This document shows, piece by piece, positions 32,022 to 40,506 of a DNA stretch of 64,000 nt (the first letter of the stretch is position 1; each line of letters begins with the position of its first letter). The stretch comes from Streptomyces sp. VRA16 Mangrove soil (lineage in GTDB: Bacteria; Actinomycetota; Actinomycetes; Streptomycetales; Streptomycetaceae), in assembly GCF_017377775.1 (NCBI RefSeq), contig NZ_JAFVLN010000006.1, forward strand, positions 248,001 through 312,000. The letters are read 5' to 3'. The translations under genes were made by a program, and so were the position numbers. The notes beneath the pieces were generated by a model. That model was not told the DNA's origin and made no database searches. It saw nothing but the letters and a program-made list of their open reading frames with translations.

Positions 32022-32588
32022 ATGACCGCCGAGATGGTCGCACCCGACTGGATGCACGCGCAGATCAGCGCGGAGCAGTACGACTCCTGGACCGAGGAAC
32101 AGTGTGCAGGCATCGAGATCGTGGACGGGATGGTCGTAGCGAGCCCGAGCACGTCCAAGCGCCACAACCGGCTGGCCCGTGTCCTGGCCAACGCCCTGGA
32201 CGAAGCTGCCGGCGCGGACTGGAACGCTGACACCGGCTTCGACGTCCGCCTCCAGGACGTCCCCCTGACCAACCGGCGCCCCGACGTCACCATGTACCGG
32301 GCCGACACCATCGACGTCACTCCCACGCGGCCCGAACACGTCCTCCTCGTCGTCGAAGTCGTCTCCCCCGGCTCGGAAACGACCGACCGGATCGTCAAAG
32401 TCGAGCAGTACGCGAAAGCCGGAATCCCCTTCTACTGGCGCATCGAGCAGGCTGCCACAGGCCTCCCCATCGTCTACGCCTACGTCCTGGACCCCGCCGG
32501 CAAGACCTACCGGGACAGCGACGTGTTCACCGGCACCGTCAAGGCCGTCGCACCCTTCAGCCTCACGGTCGACCTCGGAGCCGTCTGA
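32022..32588 (+). CDS. Uma2-family (DUF820) putative endonuclease
   Basis: 188 residues of the Uma2 restriction-endonuclease-fold family. It has the family start IEIVDGMVVASPSTSKRHNR, the acidic active-site strands RRPDVTMYRAD and VVEVVSPGSETTD followed by the lysine of RIVKVEQYAKAGIPFYW, and the late Y-V/L-D-PxG segment. Streptomycetes carry many copies, and the biological role is unclear. ATG 32022 follows a strong GAGGGAGG. It stands alone between the decarboxylase and the glnA terminator. Confidence 0.85.
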   Translation: MTAEMVAPDWMHAQISAEQYDSWTEEQCAGIEIVDGMVVASPSTSKRHNRLARVLANALDEAAGADWNADTGFDVRLQDVPLTNRRPDVTMYRADTIDVTPTRPEHVLLVVEVVSPGSETTDRIVKVEQYAKAGIPFYWRIEQAATGLPIVYAYVLDPAGKTYRDSDVFTGTVKAVAPFSLTVDLGAV

Positions 32589-32755
32589 GGTCGGTCACGT
32601 GGCGCCGCACGCTCGCCGGAGTGCCCCACAGCAGTGAGCGCGATCGCGGTGCCACTGATGCCGTGACGATGACGGCGGCGTGGCTTCAGTGCCACGGCTC
32701 GGAGGATACGTGCGGCTGCGAGCCGTGTTGTTGGGATTCCGACCGCCTCAAACGA

Positions 32756-32803
32756 CCGTGGGCCGCGTCCTTCCTCCTCGGCGGGGAAGGACACGACCCA
32801 CGG
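32756..32803 (-). terminator. glnA terminator hairpin
   Basis: The arms 32756-32773 and 32786-32803 are 18 bases each. As a plus-strand RNA they show two C-A mismatches, but as a minus-strand RNA the same positions become G-U, giving a fully paired 18-bp stem with a 12-base loop. It lies 48 bases past the glnA stop. Confidence 0.7.
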
Positions 32804-32851
32804 CCCATGCACGGCCCAGAGCGCTACGCGGGGCTCTGACCCGCGTAATTT

Positions 32852-34261
32852 CTAGATGTCGAAGTACAGCTCGAACTCGTGCGGGTGCGGCCGCAGCTGG
32901 ATCGGGGCGATCTCGTTCGTGCGCTTGTAGTCGATCCACGTCTCGATCAGGTCGGACGTGAAGACGCCGCCGGCCTGCAGGTACTCGTTGTCCGCCTCCA
33001 GGGCGTCGAGGACCGCGGGGAGCGAGGTCGGGACCTGCTGGACGTTGGCGTGCTCCTCGGGAGCCAGCTCGTACAGGTCCTTGTCGATCGGCTCGGCCGG
33101 CTCGATCTTGTTCTTGACGCCGTCGAGGCCCGCCATGAGCAGCGCGGAGAACGCGAGGTACGGGTTCGAGGACGGGTCGGGCGCGCGGAACTCGACGCGC
33201 TTGGCCTTCGGGTTCGAGCCCGTGATCGGGATACGCATGGCCGCGGAGCGGTTGCGCTGCGAGTAGACCATGTTGACCGGGGCCTCGAAGCCCGGGACCA
33301 GGCGGTGGTACGAGTTCACCGTCGGGTTGGTGAAGGCGAGCAGCGACGGGGCGTGCTTCAGGATGCCGCCGATGTAGTAGCGCGCCACGTCCGAGAGGCC
33401 CGCGTAGCCCTGCTCGTCGTAGAAGAGCGGCTCGCCGCCGGCCCACAGCGACTGGTGGACGTGCATGCCCGAGCCGTTGTCACCGAAGATCGGCTTCGGC
33501 ATGAAGGTCGCGGTCTTGCCGTTGCGCCAGGCGACGTTCTTCACGATGTACTTGAAGAGCATCAGGTCGTCGGCCGCGGCCAGCAGCGTGTTGAACTTGT
33601 AGTTGATCTCGGCCTGGCCGGCGGTGCCCACCTCGTGGTGCTGGCGCTCGACCTGGAGGCCGTTCTTGTCCAGCTCCAGGGAGATCTCGGCGCGCAGGTC
33701 GGCGAAGTGGTCGACCGGCGGGGCCGGGAAGTAGCCGCCCTTGTAGCGGACCTTGTAACCGCGGTTGTTCTCGACGGCGCCGGTGTTCCAGGCGCCCGCC
33801 TCGGAGTCGATCTCGTAGATCGACTTGTTGGCGGAGGTCTCGAAGCGCACCGAGTCGAAGACGTAGAACTCGGCCTCGGGGCCGAAGTACGCGGTGTCGG
33901 CGATCCCGGTGGAGGCGAGGTACGCCTCGGCCTTCTTCGCCACGTTGCGCGGGTCACGGGAGTACTGCTCGCCCGTGATCGGGTCGTGGATGAAGAAGTT
34001 GACGTTCAGCGTCTTGTCGCGGCGGAAGGGGTCCACGCGGGCGGTGGAGAGGTCCGCGCGCAGCGCCATGTCGGACTCGTGGATGGCCTGGAAACCGCGG
34101 ATCGACGAGCCGTCGAAGGCGAGCTCCTCGGTCGGGTCGAACGCCGCAGCCGGCACCGTGAAGTGCTGCATCACACCCGGCAGGTCGCAGAACCGGACGT
34201 CGACGAACTTGACGTCCTCGTCCGCGATGAACTTCTTGGCGTCATCGGCGTTCTGGAACAT
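32852..34261 (-). CDS. glnA: Type I glutamine synthetase
   Basis: 469 residues, full GSI length. Motifs include the N-terminal DVRFCDLPGVMQHFTVP, FDGSSIRGF, GPEAEFYVFDS, HHEVGTAGQAEIN, the ATP region KPIFGDNGSGMHVH, NRSAAMRIP and RVEFRAPD. The adenylylation tyrosine is present in DKDLYELAPEE (around residue 397), so activity can be tuned by GlnE-type adenylylation. It makes glutamine from glutamate and ammonia. A tandem GlnR box lies at 34371-34408, about 110 bases upstream. With glnII, this gives the streptomycete two-enzyme set. Confidence 0.96.
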   Translation of the reverse strand: MFQNADDAKKFIADEDVKFVDVRFCDLPGVMQHFTVPAAAFDPTEELAFDGSSIRGFQAIHESDMALRADLSTARVDPFRRDKTLNVNFFIHDPITGEQYSRDPRNVAKKAEAYLASTGIADTAYFGPEAEFYVFDSVRFETSANKSIYEIDSEAGAWNTGAVENNRGYKVRYKGGYFPAPPVDHFADLRAEISLELDKNGLQVERQHHEVGTAGQAEINYKFNTLLAAADDLMLFKYIVKNVAWRNGKTATFMPKPIFGDNGSGMHVHQSLWAGGEPLFYDEQGYAGLSDVARYYIGGILKHAPSLLAFTNPTVNSYHRLVPGFEAPVNMVYSQRNRSAAMRIPITGSNPKAKRVEFRAPDPSSNPYLAFSALLMAGLDGVKNKIEPAEPIDKDLYELAPEEHANVQQVPTSLPAVLDALEADNEYLQAGGVFTSDLIETWIDYKRTNEIAPIQLRPHPHEFELYFDI

Positions 34262-34370
34262 CCAACTCCTCCTACTCCCACCCGGGGAGGGGCGGGGTTG
34301 CAGCTCGGTACAGCTCGACAGTGCGGCCAGTGCGGTGGCACACGCTGGGACCCGACCATAGGCAGACGTG

Positions 34371-34408
34371 ATTTCTCAAGCATGACCCATTTGTTTCGCC
34401 GAAGTTAA
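34371..34408 (-). promoter_or_regulatory. GlnR box upstream of glnA
   Basis: The minus strand reads TTAAC-n6-GAAAC-n6-GTCAT-n6-GAAAT with exact six-base spacers. This fits the GlnR consensus gTnAC-n6-GaAAC in tandem (3/5, 5/5, 4/5, 4/5). It is AT-rich compared with its surroundings. GlnR activation of glnA is established in Streptomyces. Confidence 0.8.
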
Positions 34409-34460
34409 CCGGACCAGGGGGGAGGGTGGGGTGAGGAACGCGCCGCAGTACCGTGGATGC

Positions 34461-34928
34461 GTGGACAACAGGGAAGCAATGGGCTCGTGGCTGTCGGGGC
34501 CGCGCGAAGCCTTGGAGAACGCGGGTGCGAACTTCGGTTACCGCGGTGAACAGCTCGGCCTCCCGGAGTCGGGCCCGGGTTCGATCGCCCGCCCCGGCCG
34601 GCGCATCGGAGCCCTCGTCGTGGACTGGGCGCTGTGCATGCTGATCGCATACGGCTTGGTGACGCACGGCTACAACCAGGCGACCAGTAACTGGGCGCTG
34701 CTCATCTTCTTCGTGCTGAGCGTGCTGACGGTCGGCACGATCGGCTGCACCCCGGGCAAGCGCCTCCTCGGCCTGCGGGTCGTCTCGGAGGCGGGGGGCC
34801 GGCTCGGCGTCGGGCGGGTCCTGGTGCGCACGGTGCTGCTGTGCGTCGCCATCCCCGCGCTGGTCTGGGACCGCGACGGCCGCGGGCTGCACGACCGGAT
34901 CGCGAAGTCCGTGGAGGTCCGAATCTGA
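34461..34928 (+). CDS. RDD-family membrane protein
   Basis: 155 residues: a soluble N-terminal segment, then the RDD domain (IARPGRRIGALVVDWALCML, then TPGKRLLGLRVV and DGRGLHDRIAKSV). Hydrophobic segments lie at about 62-78, 86-104 and 130-145. The GTG at 34461 (VDNREAMGSW) is preferred; ATG 34479 and the longer frame to 34431 are alternatives. It is divergent from glnA, with the GlnR box between, so it may be affected by GlnR. Function unknown; RDD proteins may be transporters or membrane-associated factors. Confidence 0.8.
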   Translation: MDNREAMGSWLSGPREALENAGANFGYRGEQLGLPESGPGSIARPGRRIGALVVDWALCMLIAYGLVTHGYNQATSNWALLIFFVLSVLTVGTIGCTPGKRLLGLRVVSEAGGRLGVGRVLVRTVLLCVAIPALVWDRDGRGLHDRIAKSVEVRI

Positions 34929-35017
34929 CCGCTGTCGGCCAGGGGGGGCGCGTCCGTCAGCGGCTCCGCCGCGGGGTGCGACCGGCCGCACCCCACCGGC
35001 ACCCGACAACGAAACCC

Positions 35018-35061
35018 GAACGAGGCGGGCCGGAACCCGAAGGTTCCGGCCCGCCTCGTTC
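35018..35061. terminator. Perfect 20-bp bidirectional terminator
   Basis: A perfectly complementary 20-bp stem (35018-35037 with 35042-35061, starting GAACGAGGCGGGC) closes a CGAA tetraloop between the convergent RDD and DUF4191 genes. It is long enough to act on both transcripts. Confidence 0.85.
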
Positions 35062-35082
35062 ACGTAGGGACAAGCGGCGGCG

Positions 35083-35784
35083 TCACCGCATCTTGCCGCC
35101 ACCCTTGGGCATCTTCATCCCCTTGGGCATCGGGCCCTTCGGCAGCGGCATGTTCGACATCAGGTCGCCCATGGCGCGCAGCCGGTCGTTGGTCGCGGTC
35201 ACCTGGGGGCCGGTCAGTACCCGGTTCAGCTTCAGCATGGTCGTGCGGAGCTTCTTCAGCGGGACCTGGCCCTCGCCGTTGCCCACGATGATGTCGTGGA
35301 CCGGGACGTCCGACACGACACGGGCCATCTTCTTCTTCTCGGCCGCGAGCAGCGTCTTCACCCGGTTCGGGTTGCCCTCGGCGACCAGCACGATGCCCGC
35401 CTTGCCGACCGCGCGGTGCACGACGTCCTGGCTGCGGTTCATCGCGACCGCCGGGGTCGTGGTCCAGCCGCGGCCGATGTTGTCGAGCACCGCGGCCGCT
35501 GCACCGGGCTGACCCTCCATCTGCCCGAAGGCCGCACGCTCGGCACGGCGTCCGAAGACGATCGCCATCGCGAGGAAGGCGAGCAGGAAGCCGAGAATTC
35601 CGAGATAGATGGGGTGACCGATCAAGAAACCGATCGCGAGGAAGACACCGAAGGTGACGATTCCCACAGCCGCGAGTACAAGACCGATCTTCGGATCGGC
35701 CTTGCTGGTCATCTTGTAGGTCAGAGCGATCTGCTTGAGTCGCCCTGGATTCGCAGCGTTCGCTGCCGTGTCCTTCCTCGCCAT
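35083..35784 (-). CDS. DUF4191 family membrane protein
   Basis: 233 residues. The N-terminal RLKQIALTYKMTSKADPKIG precedes two adjacent membrane segments (about 34-55 and 58-77). A cytoplasmic domain follows with GRGWTTTPAVAMNRSQDVVHR and GIVLVAEGNPNRVKTLLAAE, and a Pro/Lys/Met/Gly-rich tail. In actinobacteria this gene is regularly found between lipA and glnA, as here. Function unknown. ATG at 35784. It is the downstream neighbour of the 65-residue gene and lipA on the same strand. Confidence 0.85.
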   Translation of the reverse strand: MARKDTAANAANPGRLKQIALTYKMTSKADPKIGLVLAAVGIVTFGVFLAIGFLIGHPIYLGILGFLLAFLAMAIVFGRRAERAAFGQMEGQPGAAAAVLDNIGRGWTTTPAVAMNRSQDVVHRAVGKAGIVLVAEGNPNRVKTLLAAEKKKMARVVSDVPVHDIIVGNGEGQVPLKKLRTTMLKLNRVLTGPQVTATNDRLRAMGDLMSNMPLPKGPMPKGMKMPKGGGKMR

Positions 35785-35853
35785 GCCTGAAGTCTACGTG
35801 GCCGGGGACGCCGCATGAACAGCAGTACGGCCCGGACCGGCCCGGCCGGGGTG

Positions 35854-36051
35854 TCAGCCCCGGGCGGAGACGGCTTCGAGGACGCGCTGGGCCTCGACGC
35901 GGTCCTTGGCGCGGCGGCGGTCCTCCAGGACGGAGGTCCATGCGTTGCGGCGGGCGGTGCGCTGGCCGCCGCTCATGAGCAGCGACTCCACGGCGCGCAG
36001 GGCGTCGGTGAACGTCGGGATGGCGGTGGCGCGTACGGGCGCGGCCTGCAT
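35854..36051 (-). CDS. Small conserved basic protein, function unknown
   Basis: 65 residues: MQAAPVRATAIPTFTDALRA, then a region rich in Arg, Ala and Glu (RRNAWTSVLEDRRRAKDRVE) likely to be helical. ATG 36051. The purine-rich GAGGGGGG lies about 10 bases upstream. The codon pattern and its position between lipA and the DUF4191 gene support a real gene. No family recognised. Confidence 0.65.
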   Translation of the reverse strand: MQAAPVRATAIPTFTDALRAVESLLMSGGQRTARRNAWTSVLEDRRRAKDRVEAQRVLEAVSARG

Positions 36052-36194
36052 CGTTGAGGTCCCCCCTCAGAGACGGATCACAGCTTTGGCGATGGGTGCA
36101 CGAGCGGTGATTACAGGGTCACTGATTGGTGTTACCAGGGCGTGACTGGGCGGTCAAACGCCAATGAAGCCTTGACGCGCCGGCTCGAAACGCT

Positions 36195-36245
36195 GACGCG
36201 GCCCTGACGTTCGCCCTCATCTGCGAGGACGGTCAGGGCCGCGTC
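36195..36245 (-). terminator. lipA terminator hairpin
   Basis: GACGCGGCCCTGAC (36195-36208) pairs perfectly with GTCAGGGCCGCGTC (36232-36245) across 23 bases, 56 bases past the lipA stop on the minus strand. No U-tract is evident. Confidence 0.65.
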
Positions 36246-36300
36246 GTACCGGCCAATACCGATCAGTAGTTTCTTGTGCGCGAATTCACAGAGTCCGCGG

Positions 36301-37266
36301 TCACACGGCCTGCGAGGCGACGTACGAACCCCGCTTCTCGATGGCCATCTGGTAGAGCCGCCCGGCCCGGTACGAGGAGCGGACCAGCGGGCCCGACATG
36401 ACACCGGAGAAGCCGATCTGCTCGGCCTCGTCCTTCAGCTCTACGAACTCGGCCGGCTTGACCCAGCGCTCCACGGGGTGGTGCCGCACGGAGGGGCGCA
36501 GGTACTGCGTGATGGTGATCAGTTCGCAGCCGGCCTCGTGCAGCTGGCGCAGCGCCTCGGACACCTCTTCGCGGGTCTCGCCCATGCCGAGGATCAGGTT
36601 CGACTTGGTCACCAGGCCGAACTCGCGGGCCTCGGTGATGACCTTGAGCGAGCGGTCGTAGCGGAAGCCGGGGCGGATCCGCTTGAAGATGCGCGGGACC
36701 GTCTCGACGTTGTGCGCGAAGACCTCGGGGCGGGAGGAGAAGACCTCGGCCAGCTGCTCGGGGACCGCGTTGAAGTCGGGGGCGAGGAGCTCGACCTTCG
36801 TGCGGCCCTCGGCGCGGTCGGCGGTCTGGGCGTGGATCTGGCGGACCGTCTCCGCGTACAGCCAGGCGCCGCCGTCCTCCAGGTCGTCGCGGGCGACGCC
36901 GGTGATCGTGGCGTAGTTCAGGTCCATCGTGACGACGGACTCGCCGACGCGGCGCGGCTCGTCGCGGTCGAGGGCCTCGGGCTTGCCGGTGTCGATCTGG
37001 CAGAAGTCGCAGCGGCGCGTGCACTGGTCACCGCCGATGAGGAACGTGGCCTCGCGGTCCTCCCAGCACTCGTAGATGTTGGGACAGCCCGCCTCCTGGC
37101 AGACCGTGTGCAGGCCCTCGGACTTCACGAGGTTCTGCATCTTGGTGTACTCGGGGCCCATTTTCGCCCGGGTCTTGATCCACTCGGGCTTGCGCTCGAT
37201 GGGGGTCTGGGCGTTGCGGACCTCCAGGCGCAGCATCTTGCGTCCGTCGGGTGCGACTGCGGACAC
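36301..37266 (-). CDS. lipA: Lipoyl synthase
   Basis: 321 residues. Radical-SAM enzyme that inserts two sulfurs into protein-bound octanoyl groups. The auxiliary-cluster Cys 56, 61 and 67 (CQEAGCPNIYEC) and the SAM-cluster Cys 82, 86 and 89 (CTRRCDFC) are all present, as is the C-terminal RSSY serine ligand motif. ATG 37266. lipB lies 132 bp upstream on the same strand. The lipoyl domains of the E2 encoded at 54.5-56.3 kb are its evident clients. Confidence 0.96.
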   Translation of the reverse strand: MSAVAPDGRKMLRLEVRNAQTPIERKPEWIKTRAKMGPEYTKMQNLVKSEGLHTVCQEAGCPNIYECWEDREATFLIGGDQCTRRCDFCQIDTGKPEALDRDEPRRVGESVVTMDLNYATITGVARDDLEDGGAWLYAETVRQIHAQTADRAEGRTKVELLAPDFNAVPEQLAEVFSSRPEVFAHNVETVPRIFKRIRPGFRYDRSLKVITEAREFGLVTKSNLILGMGETREEVSEALRQLHEAGCELITITQYLRPSVRHHPVERWVKPAEFVELKDEAEQIGFSGVMSGPLVRSSYRAGRLYQMAIEKRGSYVASQAV

Positions 37267-37398
37267 GACCGGCTCCCTAAAGCTTTGATTCCTCGGCGTA
37301 CATCAGGGTACGCCCGTGATGTTCATGGCCCTCACGGATGGCCAACCTGTGGCCACGGGGGTGCATTCCCCGCACTCCCCGGTTTCCGCGTACGGGGG

Positions 37399-38202
37399 TC
37401 AGGCCGAGGCCCGCTCGACGGTGCGCGGCTTGAGGTCGGCGCCGCCCAGGACGTCCTGGAGGTGCTTCTCCGCGATCGGGAGCACTTCCTCCATCGAGAC
37501 CTCGCGGCCGAGCTCGTACGAGAGCGAGGTCACACCGGCGTCGCGGATGCCGCACGGGATGATCTTGTCGAAGTTCGAGGTGTCCGGGTTCACGTTCAGC
37601 GCGAAGCCGTGCATCGTGACGCCCTTGGCGACGCGGATGCCCATGGCGCAGATCTTGCGGTCCTCGTGCCGCTGGCCGGCGTTCGAGGGCGCGTACTCGG
37701 GGCCGACCAGGCGGTGGTCGAACTCCTCGTCCTCGCTGCTGAGGCGCGGGTTGAAGTCGAGGGACAGGCCGCCCAGATGCGTACGTTGCTCGATCGGATC
37801 GCCCAGGACCCAGACGCCTGCGCGGCCCTCGACCCGGGCGGCCTCGATGCCGAACTCGGCGCAGACCGCGATCATCGCGTCCTCCAGGCGGCGCAGATGC
37901 GCGACCACGTCCACCGGGCGCGGCAGCTTCTGGATCGGGTAACCGACGAGCTGCCCCGGGCCGTGCCAGGTGATCTTGCCGCCGCGGTCCACGTCGATGA
38001 CCGGCGTGCCGTCCAGCGGGCGCTCCTCGGGCGCGGTGCGACGGCCCGCCGTGTAGACCGGCGGGTGCTCAAGAAGCAGACAGGTGTCGGGAATCTCGTC
38101 GGCGAAGCGGGCCGCGTGCACACGACGCTGCTCGTCCCAGGCGACCTGGTAATCCACCATGTCCGCGCCGAACCCCATCCGGACGAACCGGAACTCACTC
38201 AC
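37399..38202 (-). CDS. lipB: Octanoyl-[ACP]:protein octanoyltransferase
   Basis: 267 residues. LipB moves octanoate from ACP to lipoyl domains. Motifs are LLLEHPPVYTAGRR, GGKITWHGPGQLVGYPI, the catalytic K183 in RKICAMGIRV and the nucleophile C217 in IIPCGI. GTG 38202 is preceded by a strong AAGGAGG with 8-base spacing, which settles the start; the longer frame to 38238 is rejected. It is followed on the same strand by lipA. Confidence 0.95.
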   Translation of the reverse strand: MSEFRFVRMGFGADMVDYQVAWDEQRRVHAARFADEIPDTCLLLEHPPVYTAGRRTAPEERPLDGTPVIDVDRGGKITWHGPGQLVGYPIQKLPRPVDVVAHLRRLEDAMIAVCAEFGIEAARVEGRAGVWVLGDPIEQRTHLGGLSLDFNPRLSSEDEEFDHRLVGPEYAPSNAGQRHEDRKICAMGIRVAKGVTMHGFALNVNPDTSNFDKIIPCGIRDAGVTSLSYELGREVSMEEVLPIAEKHLQDVLGGADLKPRTVERASA

Positions 38203-38281
38203 GGCAAGCGCCTCCTTACGAACCTTCACCGTGCACATATCGCGCCCGCAGCCAGGGTACGGCGCCCCGCTCCGGCGGTTC

Positions 38282-38623
38282 TCAGTGCGTCGGGTAGAGG
38301 CGGTACGAGGCGTCCAGATCGCGCACCTCGACCGAGTACGTCACATCGGGGACCCCGGACAGGTGCTTGTCGAGCAGCGCCAGTACGTCTTCGGAGAGCG
38401 TGTCCTTCATCGCCTGCGGACGCCCCGGCAGCAGGCCGACCGCCACATGCACGAACGGGGCCGCGGCCCCGTCCACGTACGACGGCGCCGACCGCGCGAA
38501 CGTCTTGCCGACTCCGACCGACCGCACACGGTCGACCACGAGCGGGTGGAGCTCCGCCATCAGGGCGGGTACGTCGACCGAACCGACGAGGGAGTCGGAG
38601 TAGTCGAGGTCGATATGAGGCAC
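38282..38623 (-). CDS. 5-carboxymethyl-2-hydroxymuconate isomerase-family protein (second copy)
   Basis: 113 residues. Starting at GTG 38623 gives (M)PHIDLDYSDSLVGSVDVPAL, placing the catalytic proline at position 2 as in the tautomerase superfamily. The ending TYSVEVRDLDASYRLYPTH matches the paralogue at 3879-4241. The open frame upstream of the GTG runs through a minisatellite-like region and is not coding. It lies upstream of lipB on the same strand. The substrate is unknown. Confidence 0.75.
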   Translation of the reverse strand: MPHIDLDYSDSLVGSVDVPALMAELHPLVVDRVRSVGVGKTFARSAPSYVDGAAAPFVHVAVGLLPGRPQAMKDTLSEDVLALLDKHLSGVPDVTYSVEVRDLDASYRLYPTH

Positions 38624-38686
38624 GGGGAACCTTGAACCTTCCGGTGTAGCGCACACGCATCGTATGACCGGGCGACGCGTGCCCGT

Positions 38687-38755
38687 CGACCGCCTCCCGT
38701 CGACCGCCTCCCGCCGACCGCCTCCCGTCGGCCTCCGTCGTGACCTCCGTCGTGA
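38687..38755. repeat. Minisatellite: 14-bp x3 and 12-bp x2
   Basis: CGACCGCCTCCCGT repeats three times (38687-38700, 38701-38714, 38715-38728, one mismatch), followed by CTCCGTCGTGAC twice (38732-38743, 38744-38755). This lies in the 291-bp gap between the divergent CHMI and regulator genes. Confidence 0.85.
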
Positions 38756-38914
38756 CCTCCGGGCGTCCCCCTCGGTGTCCACCTCTCCCACCGTTCGTCA
38801 CACGATCGGATGAAGGCCCCGCGAAGGCTCTGTCGAGGCCGGATATCGCCGTTACAGTCGCGCCGTTCCATGAGGGCTGCACCCCGGCCCGGAAGGCAGG
38901 AGACCGCACAGCTG

Positions 38915-40351
38915 ATGACGGAACGACCTCCGCAGCGCACCCCGAACCGCCAGCTCGCCGCGCTCATCGCGGAGGCGGGTTTCTCCAATGCGGGGCTCGC
39001 GCGCCGCGTGGACCAGCTAGGCCTGGAACACGGTCTCGACCTGCGCTACGACAAGACATCGGTGACCAGATGGCTGCGCGGGCAGCAGCCGCGAGGCACC
39101 ACGCCCGCACTGATCGCCGAGGTGTTCACCCGGCGCCTCGGCCGCCGACTCTCCGCCCAGGACCTCGGCCTCGACGCCTGTGCCCCCGTGTACGCGGGCC
39201 TGGAGTTCGCGGGCTCGCCCGAGGAGGCCGTCGACATCGTCAGCGGCCTGTGGCGCAAGGACTCCGGCAGCCATGCCGAGCTCCGCAAGATCGCGTTCAC
39301 CCCGGCCGGGCTCGTCGTGCCCAGCCGGGACTGGCTCATCGGCCGCGCCGACGACCGGGTGGGCCGCGGCGAGCTGCCGCCCCGGGTCCCGCCGCAGGGG
39401 CGGCCCGCAGTGCCCCGCCAGCGCACCCAGACCGAGCGCGGGCCCGGGCAGCGCGTGACGCCCGGCGACATCGCGGCGCTGCGCTCGGTCGGCGAGCTGT
39501 TCCGCGCCCTCGACCACGCCTACGGCGGCGGGCACGCACGCCAGGCCCTGGTCAGATACCTGGAGCACGAGGCCGAGCCGATGCTGCGCGGCACGTACGG
39601 GGAGCAGACCGGGCGGCGGCTCTTCGCCGCCGTCGCCGATCTGACCCGGCTGGCCGGCTGGACCTCGTACGACATCGCGGCCCACGGGCTCGCCCAGCGC
39701 TACTTCGTGCAGGCGCTGCGGCTCGCGCAGGCGGCGGGGGACCGGATGTACGGGTCGTACGTCCTCGTCACCATGAGCCGCCAGGCCGTCTACCTCGGCC
39801 ACGGGCGCGAGGCCGTGCAGCTCGCGCGGGTCGCCCAGCAGGGCGTCGGCACGTCGGCGCCGCCGGCCGTCCAGGCGCTGCTGCACGCCGTGGAGGCGCG
39901 CGGACACGGGGTGCTCGGCGAGGTGCGGGCCTGTACGTCGTCGCTCGTACGGGCCGAGCGGGCGCTGGACGCGGTGCGGGCCGGGGACGAAGTCCCGCAC
40001 TGGGCACGGTTCTTCGACGAGGCGCAGCTGGCCGACGAGTTCGGGCACTGCTACCGGGATCTCCAGCAGTACCGGGCCGCGGCGCAGCACGCCGAGCGGT
40101 CGCTGCAGTTGCGGGCGCCCGGGTATGCGCGCAGCCGGTTGTTCTGCCGGGTGGTGCTCGCTTCGGCGCGACTCGGGCTCGGGGAGCTGGACTCGGCGTG
40201 CTCGCTCGGGGCGGAGGCGGCCGCGGCGGCGGCCGACATGCGGTCGGTGCGGGCGCACGAGTATGTGCGGGAGTTCGAGCGGCGGCTTGAGCCGTACCGG
40301 GACGCCGGGCCCGTCCGCGGGTACCGGGAGAAGGTCGCGGCCCTGGGCTGA
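38915..40351 (+). CDS. NsdA-like regulator: N-terminal HTH and TPR-type helical repeats
   Basis: 478 residues. The first ~80 (NRQLAALIAEAGFSNAGLAR, DKTSVTRWLRGQQPRGTTPA) look like a helix-turn-helix that recognises DNA. The remainder is a long all-alpha array of TPR-like pairs (YFVQALRLAQAAGDRMYGSY, CYRDLQQYRAAAQHAERSLQ). This matches a streptomycete regulator family that includes NsdA, a negative regulator of differentiation, but the specific function here is unknown. ATG 38915 is preceded by AGGAG about 12 bases away; ATG 38870 or 38810 would give longer forms. Confidence 0.7.
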   Translation: MTERPPQRTPNRQLAALIAEAGFSNAGLARRVDQLGLEHGLDLRYDKTSVTRWLRGQQPRGTTPALIAEVFTRRLGRRLSAQDLGLDACAPVYAGLEFAGSPEEAVDIVSGLWRKDSGSHAELRKIAFTPAGLVVPSRDWLIGRADDRVGRGELPPRVPPQGRPAVPRQRTQTERGPGQRVTPGDIAALRSVGELFRALDHAYGGGHARQALVRYLEHEAEPMLRGTYGEQTGRRLFAAVADLTRLAGWTSYDIAAHGLAQRYFVQALRLAQAAGDRMYGSYVLVTMSRQAVYLGHGREAVQLARVAQQGVGTSAPPAVQALLHAVEARGHGVLGEVRACTSSLVRAERALDAVRAGDEVPHWARFFDEAQLADEFGHCYRDLQQYRAAAQHAERSLQLRAPGYARSRLFCRVVLASARLGLGELDSACSLGAEAAAAAADMRSVRAHEYVREFERRLEPYRDAGPVRGYREKVAALG

Positions 40352-40370
40352 GTCCGGCGGTGGGTTGAGG

Positions 40371-40406
40371 GCGCCCGCCTCCGGAATGTGCCACGGAGAC
40401 GGGCGC
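40371..40406. terminator. Hairpin between convergent genes
   Basis: GCGCCCGCCTCCG (40371-40383) pairs with CGGAGACGGGCGC (40394-40406) with a single C-A mismatch that becomes G-U on the minus-strand RNA. It sits between the regulator and the convergent oxidoreductase gene. Confidence 0.65.
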
Positions 40407-40506
40407 GGTCTAAGTGGGCCCGCGCCGTGGGCGGGGCCCCGCTGGGGCGCCTGGCCGGCGCCGGGGTGCCGCCTTGCCGCGGCGGATTGCCCGGGTCGGC
40501 GCTGGG

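Noticed and set aside
31841..32230. 129-codon ORF upstream of and overlapping the Uma2 gene
   Set aside because: It overlaps the well-supported Uma2 start in another frame and has no domain.
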